This document shows, in pieces, positions 7,204 to 15,496 of a stretch of 64,000 bases of DNA. Numbering within the stretch: position 1 is the stretch's first letter; the number at the start of each line of letters is the position of its first letter. Origin of the DNA: Gordonibacter pamelaeae (lineage in GTDB: Bacteria; Actinomycetota; Coriobacteriia; Coriobacteriales; Eggerthellaceae); assembly GCF_042665095.1 (NCBI RefSeq), contig NZ_JBHTBV010000015.1; one strand, written 5' to 3'. The notes beneath the pieces are model-generated. The model was not told where the DNA came from, did not search any database, and saw only the letters and a program-made list of their open reading frames with translations. The translations under genes were made by a program, and so were the position numbers.

Positions 7204-7623
7204 ATGCAGGTCAGCATCTCATCGACGTTGACGATACTTCACGACGGCCAATTCTGGGTGGGTATATGCGAGCGGCGCGACGGTGCGCTCTACGGCGCGT
7301 GTCGCTTCGTGTTCGGCCCCGAGCCGGCCGACGAGGACGTGCTCGCCTTCGTACGCGACCAGTGGGGCCGGCTGGACTTCAGGATGCGCGCCGAAGGCGT
7401 GGCCCCCAGCCGCAACCCGAAGCGCGCCCAACGCGAGGCGCGCAAGGCGCTGGAAGCCGCCAGGCGCGGTGTGGGCACGAAGGCCCAGCAGGCGATCGCC
7501 GCCGCCTACGAGGAGCGCAAGGACGAGCGCCGCGCCTGCGCCCGCGAGCGACGCGAGGCCGAGGCCCGGCGCGCCTTCGAGCTGCGCACGGCGAAGCGCA
7601 AGCGGAAGCACCGCGGCCACTAG
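7204..7623 (+). CDS. yjdF: YjdF family protein
   Basis: A 139-residue protein of the YjdF/DUF2992 family. The N-terminal half is a small beta-rich domain (VSISSTLTILHDGQFWVGIC, then EPADEDVLAFVRDQW). The C-terminal half is a highly basic helix rich in Arg, Lys and Ala (KRAQREARKALEAARRGVG, ending KRKRKHRGH), which suggests nucleic-acid contact. The biochemical function is unknown, but in Bacillus the gene answers to toxic azaaromatic compounds through a riboswitch. A clear AAGGAGG precedes the ATG, and the gene has its own promoter with a long structured leader. Confidence 0.8.
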   Translation: MQVSISSTLTILHDGQFWVGICERRDGALYGACRFVFGPEPADEDVLAFVRDQWGRLDFRMRAEGVAPSRNPKRAQREARKALEAARRGVGTKAQQAIAAAYEERKDERRACARERREAEARRAFELRTAKRKRKHRGH

Positions 7624-7700
7624 GCGGGGCGCCGGGCCGGCCGGAGGATGCAAGGCGGGGCGCTGCCTCTCTCGGAGCGACGCGCACGGAGAGGGCGATG

Positions 7701-7868
7701 TTCTGGCAGAAATCGGGGCTTTTTCGTCCTGAGGCGGCGGTCTGACCGGGCTCCAAACGTCCTTGCTGTTCGCCGCTCGCCGTTTCCCCTGGTCGGTATC
7801 TTCTTCGGACCGGTACCCCGGAGGCTGTTCCGCATGCAGCGACGAACAGCTTGCTATTTCTGCCAGAA
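7701..7868. repeat. Gene-free stretch bounded by palindromic TTCTGSCAGAA motifs
   Basis: The gap 7624-8044 carries no convincing gene. It holds TTCTGGCAGAA at 7701-7711 (continuing AT) and TTCTGCCAGAA at 7858-7868 (preceded by AT), exact inverted copies about 157 bp apart. The left copy is followed by CGGGGCTTTTTCG, which may also act as a weak terminator for yjdF. The arrangement resembles the 24053-24212 element in this window, which is also bounded by inverted TGGCAGAGATT ends. Either a small dispersed repeat or paired operators is possible. Confidence 0.4.
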
Positions 7869-8044
7869 ACCACAGGCTCCGCCGCCCGGTCGGCCGAATC
7901 GGGGGCTGGCGCAATGGCCGGTCCGTCAACGGGTGCCTGACGCAGGCGAAACGGCTTGCCCTACGATGGCGCGCCCGGCAGCACGTGCGCGCGGCAACCC
8001 ATACCATAACCGGATAGCATATCGGTTTGCGGCTAAGGAGTTGC

Positions 8045-9686
8045 ATGAAACGGGTAATCGTGGTGGGGGCGGGCGCCGCCGGGCTGGCGGCGGCCGTCCG
8101 GTTGCGGCATGCCGGGTACGACGTGGCGCTGTACGAGAAGGAGCCGCAGGTGGGCGGCAAGATGAGCCGCATCACCGGCGCCGGGTTCACCTTCGACGTG
8201 GGGCCCACCATCGTGATGATGCCTGCGCTGTACCGCGAGGTGTTCGAGCTGGCCGGGCGCGACCCCGACGACTACATCCCCCTGCGGAAGGTCGAGCCGC
8301 TCATGGAGATATCCTTCGGCCCGGGCGAGCGCGCGCCTGTCGAACGACCTGTCCGACCTGACGGCCACGCTCGAGGGCGTGAGCGAGGCGGATGCGCAGG
8401 GCTACTTCGAGTACCTGGCGCTGCTGTACAAGCGCTTCCGCATCGCCAAGGACAACTTCCTGCAGCGCCCGTTCCGCAAGCCGACCGACTTCTACAACCC
8501 GAAGAGCCTGATCGCCGGCTTCCGTCTGCACACGCTGGGAGACGCGTACTCGTCGGTGTCGCGCTACGTGTCCGATGACCGGCTGCGCAAGGCGCTGGCG
8601 TTCCAGACGCTCTACATCGGCATCTCGCCGTACGAGGGGCCGTCGCTCTACATGATCATCCCGCTGATCGAGCTCCTTTACGGCGTGTGGTTCATGCCGG
8701 GCGGCATGTACGCCATGGCCGAGGGCATGGCGCGCCTGTTCGAGGAGCTGGGCGGCGAGCTGCACACGTCGGCGCCCGTGGAGCGCATCGCGGTGGAGGA
8801 CGGCCGCGCCGTCGGCGTGGTGGCGGGCGGCGAGCTGGTGCGCGCGGACTACGTGGTGTGCGACGCCGACTTCCCCTACGCCATGGAGAACCTGCTGGCC
8901 GGCGAGGCGCGCGGCCGCTTCACCGACGAGAAGCTCGAGGGCATGGAGTACTCGTGCTCGTGCTTCATCCTGTACCTGGGCCTGGACAAGCGCTACCCGG
9001 CGGAGGCGGTGCACTCCATCCGGTTCGCGCCCGACTTCGAGCGCAACATCGCCGACATCTTCGACGACGGGCGCTTCCCCGACGACCCCTCGTTCTACTG
9101 CTACGCGCCGTGCTCGCTCGATGCGTCGCTCGCGCCCGAGGGCTGCCAGACGCTCTACGTGCTGGTGCCGGTGCCGCCGCTGGCCGACGGCGGTCCGGGC
9201 TGGGGTGCGGAAGAAGTGGCCCGATATCGCGAGCGCGTGCTCGACCTGGTGGAGCGCGAGACGGTGTACGAGGACGTGCGCGACCACATAGCGTTCGAGC
9301 GCGTCTTCACGCCGAACGACTTCGCCGAGCGGTTCAACGCCAGCCGGGGCGCCACGTTCGGGCTGCGGCCCACGCTGCGGCAGAGCAACTACTGGCGGCC
9401 GCACAACAAGGCCGAGGCGTGCGAGGGCCTGTACTTCTGCGGCAGCAGCACGCATCCGGGGGCCGGCGTGCCCATCGTGCTCTTGAGCGCGCGTCTGGCG
9501 GCCGAGGAGCTTCTGCGCGACGACGCCGAGGCCGCCTCGGCCGAGCGGGAGGTGGCCGGCCAGGTTGCCGTGGTGGCCGCGCGAGGCGCCGCCGCCGAGG
9601 CCACGGCGGGCGGCGGGACGGTGCCGGGCGGCGCGCCGGGCGATGCGGTCCGTGCGGTGCCGAACGGCGCGCAAGGCGGTGCGTGA
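8045..9686 (+). CDS. crtI: Carotenoid-type FAD desaturase (CrtI/CrtN family), frameshifted
   Basis: The product introduces double bases-bond conjugation into phytoene or dehydrosqualene, that is, it desaturates the colourless precursor to a pigment. The N-terminus MKRVIVVGAGAAGLAAAVRL is the FAD dinucleotide-binding fold, and GFTFDVGPT follows. The second part runs from SNDLSDLTATLE through YGVWFMPGGMYAMAEG to a C-terminal CGSSTHPGAGVPIVLLSARL, the hallmark of this family. The two parts are in different frames. The break lies at a GCGCGCGC run at 8329-8336; adding one GC unit restores an open frame of about 548 residues. The gene may be inactive, phase-variable or misread. AAGGAG precedes the ATG. 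The stop overlaps the next start, so it heads a three-gene operon. Confidence 0.82.
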
Positions 9687-10591
9687 TGTACGCCGCGCGC
9701 GACCCGTTCGAGGAGCACGCGGACGACTTCGCCTGGTGCGAGGACGTGATCAGGCGAAACTCGCATAGTTTTTACCGCGCGTTCTCGCTTCTGCCCCCGC
9801 GCAAGCGCAACGGCGTGTTCGCCGTGTACGCGTTCTGCCGCGCGGCGGACGACTGCGTGGACGTGGAGGCCAGCCGGGAGAGGCTGGAAAGCCTGCAGCG
9901 CGATCTGGAGCGGTTCGACGCCGGCGGCATGCCGCGCGGGCCGCTGTGGCGGGCGCTGGGCGTGGTGTTCGGCGCCTTCGACGAGGACACGGCCCCTTTC
10001 TTCGACATGCTGGAGGGGCAGCGGCGCGACCTTGCCTTCCGGCAGCCCGCCGACCTGGGCGAGCTCGAGGACTACGGCTACTACGTGGCGGGCTCGGTGG
10101 GCCTCATGCTGCTGCCGCTGCTGCGCGCCGGGCGGCCCGTCGACGACGCGCTGCGGGCCGACGCCGTGGCGCTGGGCGTGGCCATGCAGCTCACGAACAT
10201 TCTGCGCGACGTGGGCGAGGACTGGAACGCCGGCCGCGTCTACCTGCCCGCCGCCGTGATGGAGGAGGCCGGCCTCGTGCGCGGAGATCTGGCAGCGCGC
10301 CGGGCGAACGCCGCCTTCCGCACCGCGTGGGAGCGCGTGGCGCGGAGATCCGAGGAGCTGTACCTGCCCTTGCAGCGCGACATCCTGCGGCTGGACGGGG
10401 ATAGCCGGCTGCCCACGCTCTCGTCGCTGTTCCTGTACCGGGGCATCTTAGACCAGGTGCGGGCCGACGGCTACAGCTGCCTTGAGCGGCGCAGCACGGT
10501 GACGGGGGAGCGCGCGGCCGCGCTCGTGGACGAGGCCCGGGCGCTGCTCGCGCGGGACGAGAAGGCGGCGCTGGCCGCGGAAGGCAGGTGA
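9686..10591 (+). CDS. crtB: Squalene/phytoene synthase family protein
   Basis: A 301-residue trans-isoprenyl condensing enzyme that joins two prenyl diphosphates head to head (two farnesyl or two geranylgeranyl units). Both aspartate-rich magnesium sites are intact: AFCRAADDCVD near residue 50 and LTNILRDVGEDW near 165-176, followed by GRVYLP. The length and RNSHSFYRAFSLLP start are typical. The start codon overlaps the desaturase stop (TGATG), and the stop overlaps the start of the kinase fusion gene, so expression is tightly coupled. Whether the product is C30 or C40 cannot be told from motifs alone. Confidence 0.88.
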   Translation: MYAARDPFEEHADDFAWCEDVIRRNSHSFYRAFSLLPPRKRNGVFAVYAFCRAADDCVDVEASRERLESLQRDLERFDAGGMPRGPLWRALGVVFGAFDEDTAPFFDMLEGQRRDLAFRQPADLGELEDYGYYVAGSVGLMLLPLLRAGRPVDDALRADAVALGVAMQLTNILRDVGEDWNAGRVYLPAAVMEEAGLVRGDLAARRANAAFRTAWERVARRSEELYLPLQRDILRLDGDSRLPTLSSLFLYRGILDQVRADGYSCLERRSTVTGERAAALVDEARALLARDEKAALAAEGR

Positions 10592-10596
10592 CGGTC

Positions 10597-12240
10597 ATGC
10601 AGGACGTCGTGGGGATGGGGCTGTCCCTCGTCTACGTTTTGGCGGTGCTAGCGGCATCGAGCCTGCTCGCACGGCACGGCATGGGCGAGGAGGGCACGCG
10701 CAAGCTCGTGCACGTGGCGCTGGGCGGCTGGTGGGTCGTCGCGGCGCTGTTCTTCACGTCGCCGTGGTGGGCGGCGGCGCTGCCGGCTGCGTTCATCGTG
10801 GTGAACGCGCTGGCCTGGCGCAAGCAGAAGCTCGCGTTCATGGCGCGCGGCGAGGGGGAGGACACGCCGGGAACCGTGTACTACGCCGTGTCGCTCACGC
10901 TGATCGCATTGTTCTCGTTCGGCCTGGGAGCGCCGTACGTGGGCGCGCTCGGCGTGTTCTGCATGGCGTTCGGCGACGGCCTTGCGGCCGTGCTGGGCAG
11001 GCGCTTCGGCCGCCGACCGCTGCCGGGTGCGGGCGGCGGGAAGTCGCTCGCAGGCAGCGCCGCGATGCTGGGGGTGAGCTTCGTCTCGTGTGCAGGCGTG
11101 CTGTTGGCGGCCGCCGCAGTGGACTGGGAGGGCGCGGTGCCGACGTTCGCGCCGGGCGCGGGCCTTGCGCCGGGCGTTGCGGCGGCGTCCGTGCTCGCCG
11201 CGCTGGGGCTGGCCGTTGCGGCCACGGTGCTGGAGGCCGCATCGCCCGAGGGCCTGGACAACCTGAGCGTGCCGCTGGGAGTGACGGGGCTGTACGCGGT
11301 GCTGTTCCTGCCGGCGGGCCCCTTCACGCCGGCCGTTGCGGGCGTGCTCCTGTCCGGCGCCGTGGCGCTGGCCGCGCTGCGCCTCGGGCTGCTCACCGTG
11401 CCGGGGGCGCTGGGGGCCGTGGGCGTGGGCGCGCTCGCCTTCGTGTTCGGCGGCTGGCCGCTGTGGCTTCTGCTCATGTGGTTCTTCGGCAGCTCGAACG
11501 TGGCCTCGAGGCTCATGCGGCGCTGGCGGGGCGGCGCGCAGGCGGCTCGGAAGCGGAGCGGCCCGCGCAAGCTGCGCCAGGTGCTGGCGAACAGCGTTCC
11601 GTTCCTTGCGTGCGCGCTGGCCTACGCGGCCACCGGCGAGGCGTGGTTCCTCATCGTGGCGGCCGGGGCGCTGGCTGCGAGCACGGCGGACACCTGGGCG
11701 TCCGAGGTGGGCATGTACAGCCGCAAGCCGCCGGTGAACATCGTCACGCGCGAGCCCATGCAGCGCGGCCTTTCGGGCGGTGTGAGCCCCCTTGGGCTGG
11801 CGGCCACGACCGTGGGCGCCGTGAGCTCGGCGTTCTTGGCCATGCTGCTGTTCCATGCGTTCGGCTTCGCGGTGCCCACGGGGCCGACGGCGTTCCTGTT
11901 CGTCATCGCATGCGGCATCGTGGGCTCGGTGGTGGACAGCTTCCTAGGCGTGCTGCTGCAGGCGAAGTACCGCGCGCCGGGCGGCTCGGGCGCGGGCGCG
12001 GGCGGCGAGGCCGGCAACGGCTGCGGCGCAGGCGCGGGTGCCGACGTCGGCACGCTGGCAGGGGTTGGCGCCGGCACCGCGGCCCTCGCCGCCGACGGGG
12101 CGCTCGTGGAGGCCGCGCCCTCCCGCGGCGCAGCAGGCTACACGCTCGTGTCGGGCTATGCCTGGGTCACGAACGACGCCGTGAACCTGCTGAGCGGCAT
12201 AGCCGTGGTGGCCCTGGGCCTGCTGGTGGCGCTGCCGTAA
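10597..12240 (+). CDS. Fusion of VTE5-like prenol kinase and VTE6-like (DUF92) prenyl-phosphate kinase
   Basis: A roughly 547-residue polytopic membrane protein. Residues 1-270 resemble the phytol/dolichol kinase family: RKLVHVALGGWW near residue 37, and GDGLAAVLGRRFGRRPLPG followed by GGKSLAGS near 130-155. Residues about 275-545 resemble DUF92, the family of plant VTE6: ASTADTWASEVGMYSR near 365 and TNDAVNLLSG near the end. In plants VTE5 makes phytyl phosphate and VTE6 makes phytyl diphosphate, consecutive steps of phytol salvage. Joined in one chain beside a prenyl condensing enzyme, the likely role is to turn a free prenol into a diphosphate for the operon. A Gly/Ala-rich insert lies near 460-510. 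A GTG at 10588, overlapping the crtB stop, is an alternative start. Confidence 0.78.
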   Translation: MQDVVGMGLSLVYVLAVLAASSLLARHGMGEEGTRKLVHVALGGWWVVAALFFTSPWWAAALPAAFIVVNALAWRKQKLAFMARGEGEDTPGTVYYAVSLTLIALFSFGLGAPYVGALGVFCMAFGDGLAAVLGRRFGRRPLPGAGGGKSLAGSAAMLGVSFVSCAGVLLAAAAVDWEGAVPTFAPGAGLAPGVAAASVLAALGLAVAATVLEAASPEGLDNLSVPLGVTGLYAVLFLPAGPFTPAVAGVLLSGAVALAALRLGLLTVPGALGAVGVGALAFVFGGWPLWLLLMWFFGSSNVASRLMRRWRGGAQAARKRSGPRKLRQVLANSVPFLACALAYAATGEAWFLIVAAGALAASTADTWASEVGMYSRKPPVNIVTREPMQRGLSGGVSPLGLAATTVGAVSSAFLAMLLFHAFGFAVPTGPTAFLFVIACGIVGSVVDSFLGVLLQAKYRAPGGSGAGAGGEAGNGCGAGAGADVGTLAGVGAGTAALAADGALVEAAPSRGAAGYTLVSGYAWVTNDAVNLLSGIAVVALGLLVALP

Positions 12241-12353
12241 GGGGTGTGCGTGCCGAAGAAGCCGCTGCGCAGCTCGACGCCGGCGGCGCGACGTTTTCCG
12301 GGCCCCCGGGGGCTTGGCGGCAAGAAGAACCGGGCAACCGTCTGCGCAGGGCG

Positions 12354-12410
12354 TATAATGGCCGGCAGCACAAGGCATCGCCGCCGCCCCCTGCGCTTGC
12401 CGCAGGGGGC
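12354..12410 (+). promoter_or_regulatory. Promoter and leader hairpin of the M20 peptidase gene
   Basis: TATAAT at 12354-12359 gives a start near 12366. The leader contains a perfect 10-bp hairpin, GCCCCCTGCG at 12386-12395 and CGCAGGGGGC at 12401-12410. No T-run follows, so it is not an obvious terminator; it may be an mRNA-stabilising or attenuating structure. Confidence 0.5.
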
Positions 12411-12458
12411 GGGGCTGTCGGTCGCCTGCACGAGCCGGGCGTCCAAGGAGGGGGTTCC

Positions 12459-13910
12459 ATGGTTGTTCTCATCGTTCTGGCGGCGGCGGTCGCCGTCTTG
12501 GCGGTCGTCCTCGTGGCGAACGCCGCCCGACTCAAGCCAACGCCCGTGCTCGATCCGCTGCCGCCGTCCGCGGCGGCGGGCGATGACGCTGCGGTCGAGC
12601 GCTTCCGCGCTTTGCTGCGCATCCCCACGGTGTGGGACCTGCGCAACCCCGATGCCGACCGCACGGCCTTCGACGGGTTCGTGCCCGCGCTGCGCCGGCT
12701 GTACCCGGCCGTGTTCGAAGCCTGCGAGCTGGAGCTGATCGACGGCCGCGGCATCTCGCTTCTGTGGAAGGGCGCCAACCGCGAGCTCGCGCCCATCGTG
12801 CTCATGGCACATCACGACGTGGTGGACGCGGACCCCGTCGGCTGGACGCACGACCCGTTCGCAGCGGACATCGACGACGGCCGCATCTACGCGCGCGGCG
12901 CGGTGGACACGAAGTGCGTGTGGGCCGGCCTCATGGAGGCTGCCGAGCGCCTGATAGCCGAGGGGTTCACGCCCCCACGCGACGTGTACTTCTTCTCGTC
13001 GAACACCGAGGAGGACGGCGGCGACACGGCGCCCCACATGGTGGAGCACCTGCAGCGCATCGGGCGCGTGCCGTACATGGTGGTTGACGAGGGCGGCGCG
13101 GTCATCGACAACCCGCCGCTCGGCGTGGACATCCCGTTCGCCGTGGTGGGCGTGTCCGAGAAGGGCGTGTTCAACGCGAGCATAACCACGAACGCCGACG
13201 GCGGCCATGCGGCCACGCCCACGCTCCAGGACGCCACGGCGAAGCTCGTGTCGGGGCTGGACGCGCTGCAGAAGAACCCGCCGCGCGCGGCGCTGTCGGC
13301 CCCGGTGGCGGCCATGCTGCGGGAGTTGGCCTCGCACGGCAGCTTCGCGCTGCGCATCGTGTTCGGCAACCTCTGGCTCTTCCGCCCCCTGGTGGTGCGC
13401 ATCATGAAGGGCAACCCCGAGACGGCCGCCATGGTGCGCACCACCTACGCGCTCACGCAGCTCGCGGGGGCGCCGGCCCACAACATCATCCCCAAGCAGG
13501 CCAAGGCCACGGTGAACGTGCGCGTGGACCCCGGCGAGGACGTGGCGGCGGCCCTCGCGCGCATCGAGGAGCGCTTCGACGGCCGCACGGAGTTCTCGAC
13601 CTTCGAGGTGAGCGAGCCGTCGCCCGTGTCGCCGTTCGAGGGCGACGCCGCCTTCGACTACCTGCGCCGCGCGATAAACGCCGTGTACCCCGAGGCCGGT
13701 ATCGCGCCCTACGTGCAGTCCAGCTGCAGCGACGCGCGCCACTTCGCGCGCGTCTGCCCGCGCACGTACCGCTTCGCCGGCTTCCTGTTCAAGGGCGACC
13801 AGCGCGCCCGCATCCACGGCCAGGACGAGAACCTGGACGTGGACAGCTTCAAGCGCGGGGTGGGGTTCTACGTGGAGTTCATACGGCATCTCGACCAGTT
13901 GGGGAAATGA
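12459..13910 (+). CDS. Membrane-anchored M20 family metallopeptidase (PM20D1/Cps1-like)
   Basis: A 483-residue zinc amidase/peptidase. The first 25 residues (VVLIVLAAAVAVLAVVLVAN) are an uncleaved-looking membrane anchor or signal segment. Metal-binding motifs follow in order: MAHHDVVDADP near 110, GRIYARGAVDTKC near 140 and SSNTEEDGGD near 175. GHAATPT lies in the dimerisation lid. The length and layout match the PM20D1/carboxypeptidase-S branch, which hydrolyses or forms N-acyl amino acids or cleaves C-terminal residues. The exact substrate cannot be inferred. AAGGAGGGGG precedes the ATG. The next gene starts six bases after the stop, so the peptidase and the carrier are likely one operon. 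Confidence 0.82.
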   Translation: MVVLIVLAAAVAVLAVVLVANAARLKPTPVLDPLPPSAAAGDDAAVERFRALLRIPTVWDLRNPDADRTAFDGFVPALRRLYPAVFEACELELIDGRGISLLWKGANRELAPIVLMAHHDVVDADPVGWTHDPFAADIDDGRIYARGAVDTKCVWAGLMEAAERLIAEGFTPPRDVYFFSSNTEEDGGDTAPHMVEHLQRIGRVPYMVVDEGGAVIDNPPLGVDIPFAVVGVSEKGVFNASITTNADGGHAATPTLQDATAKLVSGLDALQKNPPRAALSAPVAAMLRELASHGSFALRIVFGNLWLFRPLVVRIMKGNPETAAMVRTTYALTQLAGAPAHNIIPKQAKATVNVRVDPGEDVAAALARIEERFDGRTEFSTFEVSEPSPVSPFEGDAAFDYLRRAINAVYPEAGIAPYVQSSCSDARHFARVCPRTYRFAGFLFKGDQRARIHGQDENLDVDSFKRGVGFYVEFIRHLDQLGK

Positions 13911-13916
13911 GGAACC

Positions 13917-15266
13917 ATGGCCGATCAGGGGCGTAAGCAGGGGAAGTTCTTCTACGGGTGGTGGATCGTCATCGGCGGCCTGCTGATCATGGCCACCTGC
14001 TACACGGTGTTCGTGAACTGCATCCCGCTGTTCCAGACGCACATCGTGGAGGACCTGGGCCTCACGGTGGGGCAGTTCAACACGGGCGTGTCCATCACCA
14101 CCGTGGTGGCGGTGTTCGCGTCGCTTGTCATCGGCAAGCTCACGGACAAGTGCTCCGCGCGGGTGCTGGGGGCGGTCACGGTGCTCACGAGCTCGGTGGT
14201 GCTCGTGGGATTGTCGCAGATCACCGCCGTGTGGCAGCTGTACGCGCTGTGCGTGGTGGCGGGCATGGTGGTGGTGGCCGGCACGCGCCTTCTGGTGTCG
14301 GTGATCATCTCGAACTGGTTCACGCTGAAGCGCGGGCTGGCCGTGTCCATCGCGCTTTCGGGGTCGGGCATCGGCGGCGTGATACTCTCGCCGGCCACGA
14401 GCGCGATGATCGAGGCGTCCGGCTGGCGCGCGGCGTTCCTGCTGCTGGCCGTGGTGTGCCTCGTGGCGGCCCTGCCGCTGGCGGTGGCGGCGTTCCGCAC
14501 GCGCCCGAGCGAGAAGGGCCTCGAGCCCTACGGTGCCGGGCAGATCGAGCAAACGAAGGCCGACCGCTCGCCCGACGAGCCGGTCACGGTGGCGGTGGGG
14601 TGGAAGGCGCTGCGCCGGAGCGCCGCGTTCTGGCTGCTGGTCGTGGGCTTCGTTGCCATGGGCATCACGAACGGGTGCATCATCACGAACTCCATCGCCA
14701 ACATGACGAGCGTGACCGTGGGCGGCACCGAGGTGGTGACCGGCGGGCACTCCACGCTGTGGGCGGGTTCCGTGTGGTCGTTCTACCTGGCCGTGGTCAT
14801 CGTGGCGAAGGTGGCGCTCGGGGCCATCTACGACCGCTGGGGCATGCGCATGGGCACCATCCTGGGCACGGTCACGTCGGTTTTGGCCGGCGTCATGCTG
14901 CTGTTTCCCGCGACGGACTGGGGCCCCATCCTGGCCTGCCTGTTCTTCGGGTTCGCCACGTGCATGGGCACGGTGGCGCCGCCCATCATGGTGGTGAAGG
15001 AGTACGGCAAGAAGGATCTGGGCACGGTTACGGGCATCGTGACGGCGTTCGAGCTGTTGGGAGCGGCCGTGGGCGCGGTGGTGTCGGGCGTGATGTTCGA
15101 CGCGTACCTGTCGTTCGCGCCGGTGTGGATCATGGTGATCGCGGCGAGCGTGGTCATGGGGCTCGCGCTGCTGGCGTCCATCCCCGCCGCGCGCCGGCTG
15201 GTGGAGCGTCGCCGGGCCGAGGGCGCGCCCGAGCTGGACGCGGAGGGCTTCGAGATCGCGGCGTAG
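13917..15266 (+). CDS. MFS transporter, oxalate/formate antiporter-like
   Basis: A 449-residue carrier with 12 predicted membrane segments. The start GKFFYGWWIVIGGLLIMAT, the loop SNWFTLKRGLAVSIALSGSG and GGVILSPATSAMIEA are typical of the OFA/monocarboxylate branch of the major facilitator superfamily, which exchanges small organic anions. The substrate is not deducible. Its ribosome site GAGGAACC lies in the six-base gap after the M20 peptidase stop, so it could export or import a product of that enzyme. A strong terminator follows. Confidence 0.8.
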   Translation: MADQGRKQGKFFYGWWIVIGGLLIMATCYTVFVNCIPLFQTHIVEDLGLTVGQFNTGVSITTVVAVFASLVIGKLTDKCSARVLGAVTVLTSSVVLVGLSQITAVWQLYALCVVAGMVVVAGTRLLVSVIISNWFTLKRGLAVSIALSGSGIGGVILSPATSAMIEASGWRAAFLLLAVVCLVAALPLAVAAFRTRPSEKGLEPYGAGQIEQTKADRSPDEPVTVAVGWKALRRSAAFWLLVVGFVAMGITNGCIITNSIANMTSVTVGGTEVVTGGHSTLWAGSVWSFYLAVVIVAKVALGAIYDRWGMRMGTILGTVTSVLAGVMLLFPATDWGPILACLFFGFATCMGTVAPPIMVVKEYGKKDLGTVTGIVTAFELLGAAVGAVVSGVMFDAYLSFAPVWIMVIAASVVMGLALLASIPAARRLVERRRAEGAPELDAEGFEIAA

Positions 15267-15332
15267 AGGGCGTCCTGCGGAGAAAGCGCCGGCTGCGGCT
15301 GCGCTGCGGGCCTGGCCGCGAGGCGCGGGTTG

Positions 15333-15368
15333 GAGGGGGACGGATGGCCGTCCCCCTCCTCTCGTTTT
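15333..15368 (+). terminator. Intrinsic terminator after the MFS gene
   Basis: A perfect 11-bp stem (GAGGGGGACGG at 15333-15343, CCGTCCCCCTC at 15348-15358) with loop ATGG is followed by CTCTCGTTTT. Confidence 0.8.
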
Positions 15369-15496
15369 GCGGCAGGTGCTCGCGTGCGTCCTAAAGGTTT
15401 CGCAACGGCCGGGGTGACAGGGCGCCTTGCGCGGCGCATATGCGGTAAGATGGGCGGGACCGTACGACGATAGCCGGAAGGGGGCGACGGGCTGCC

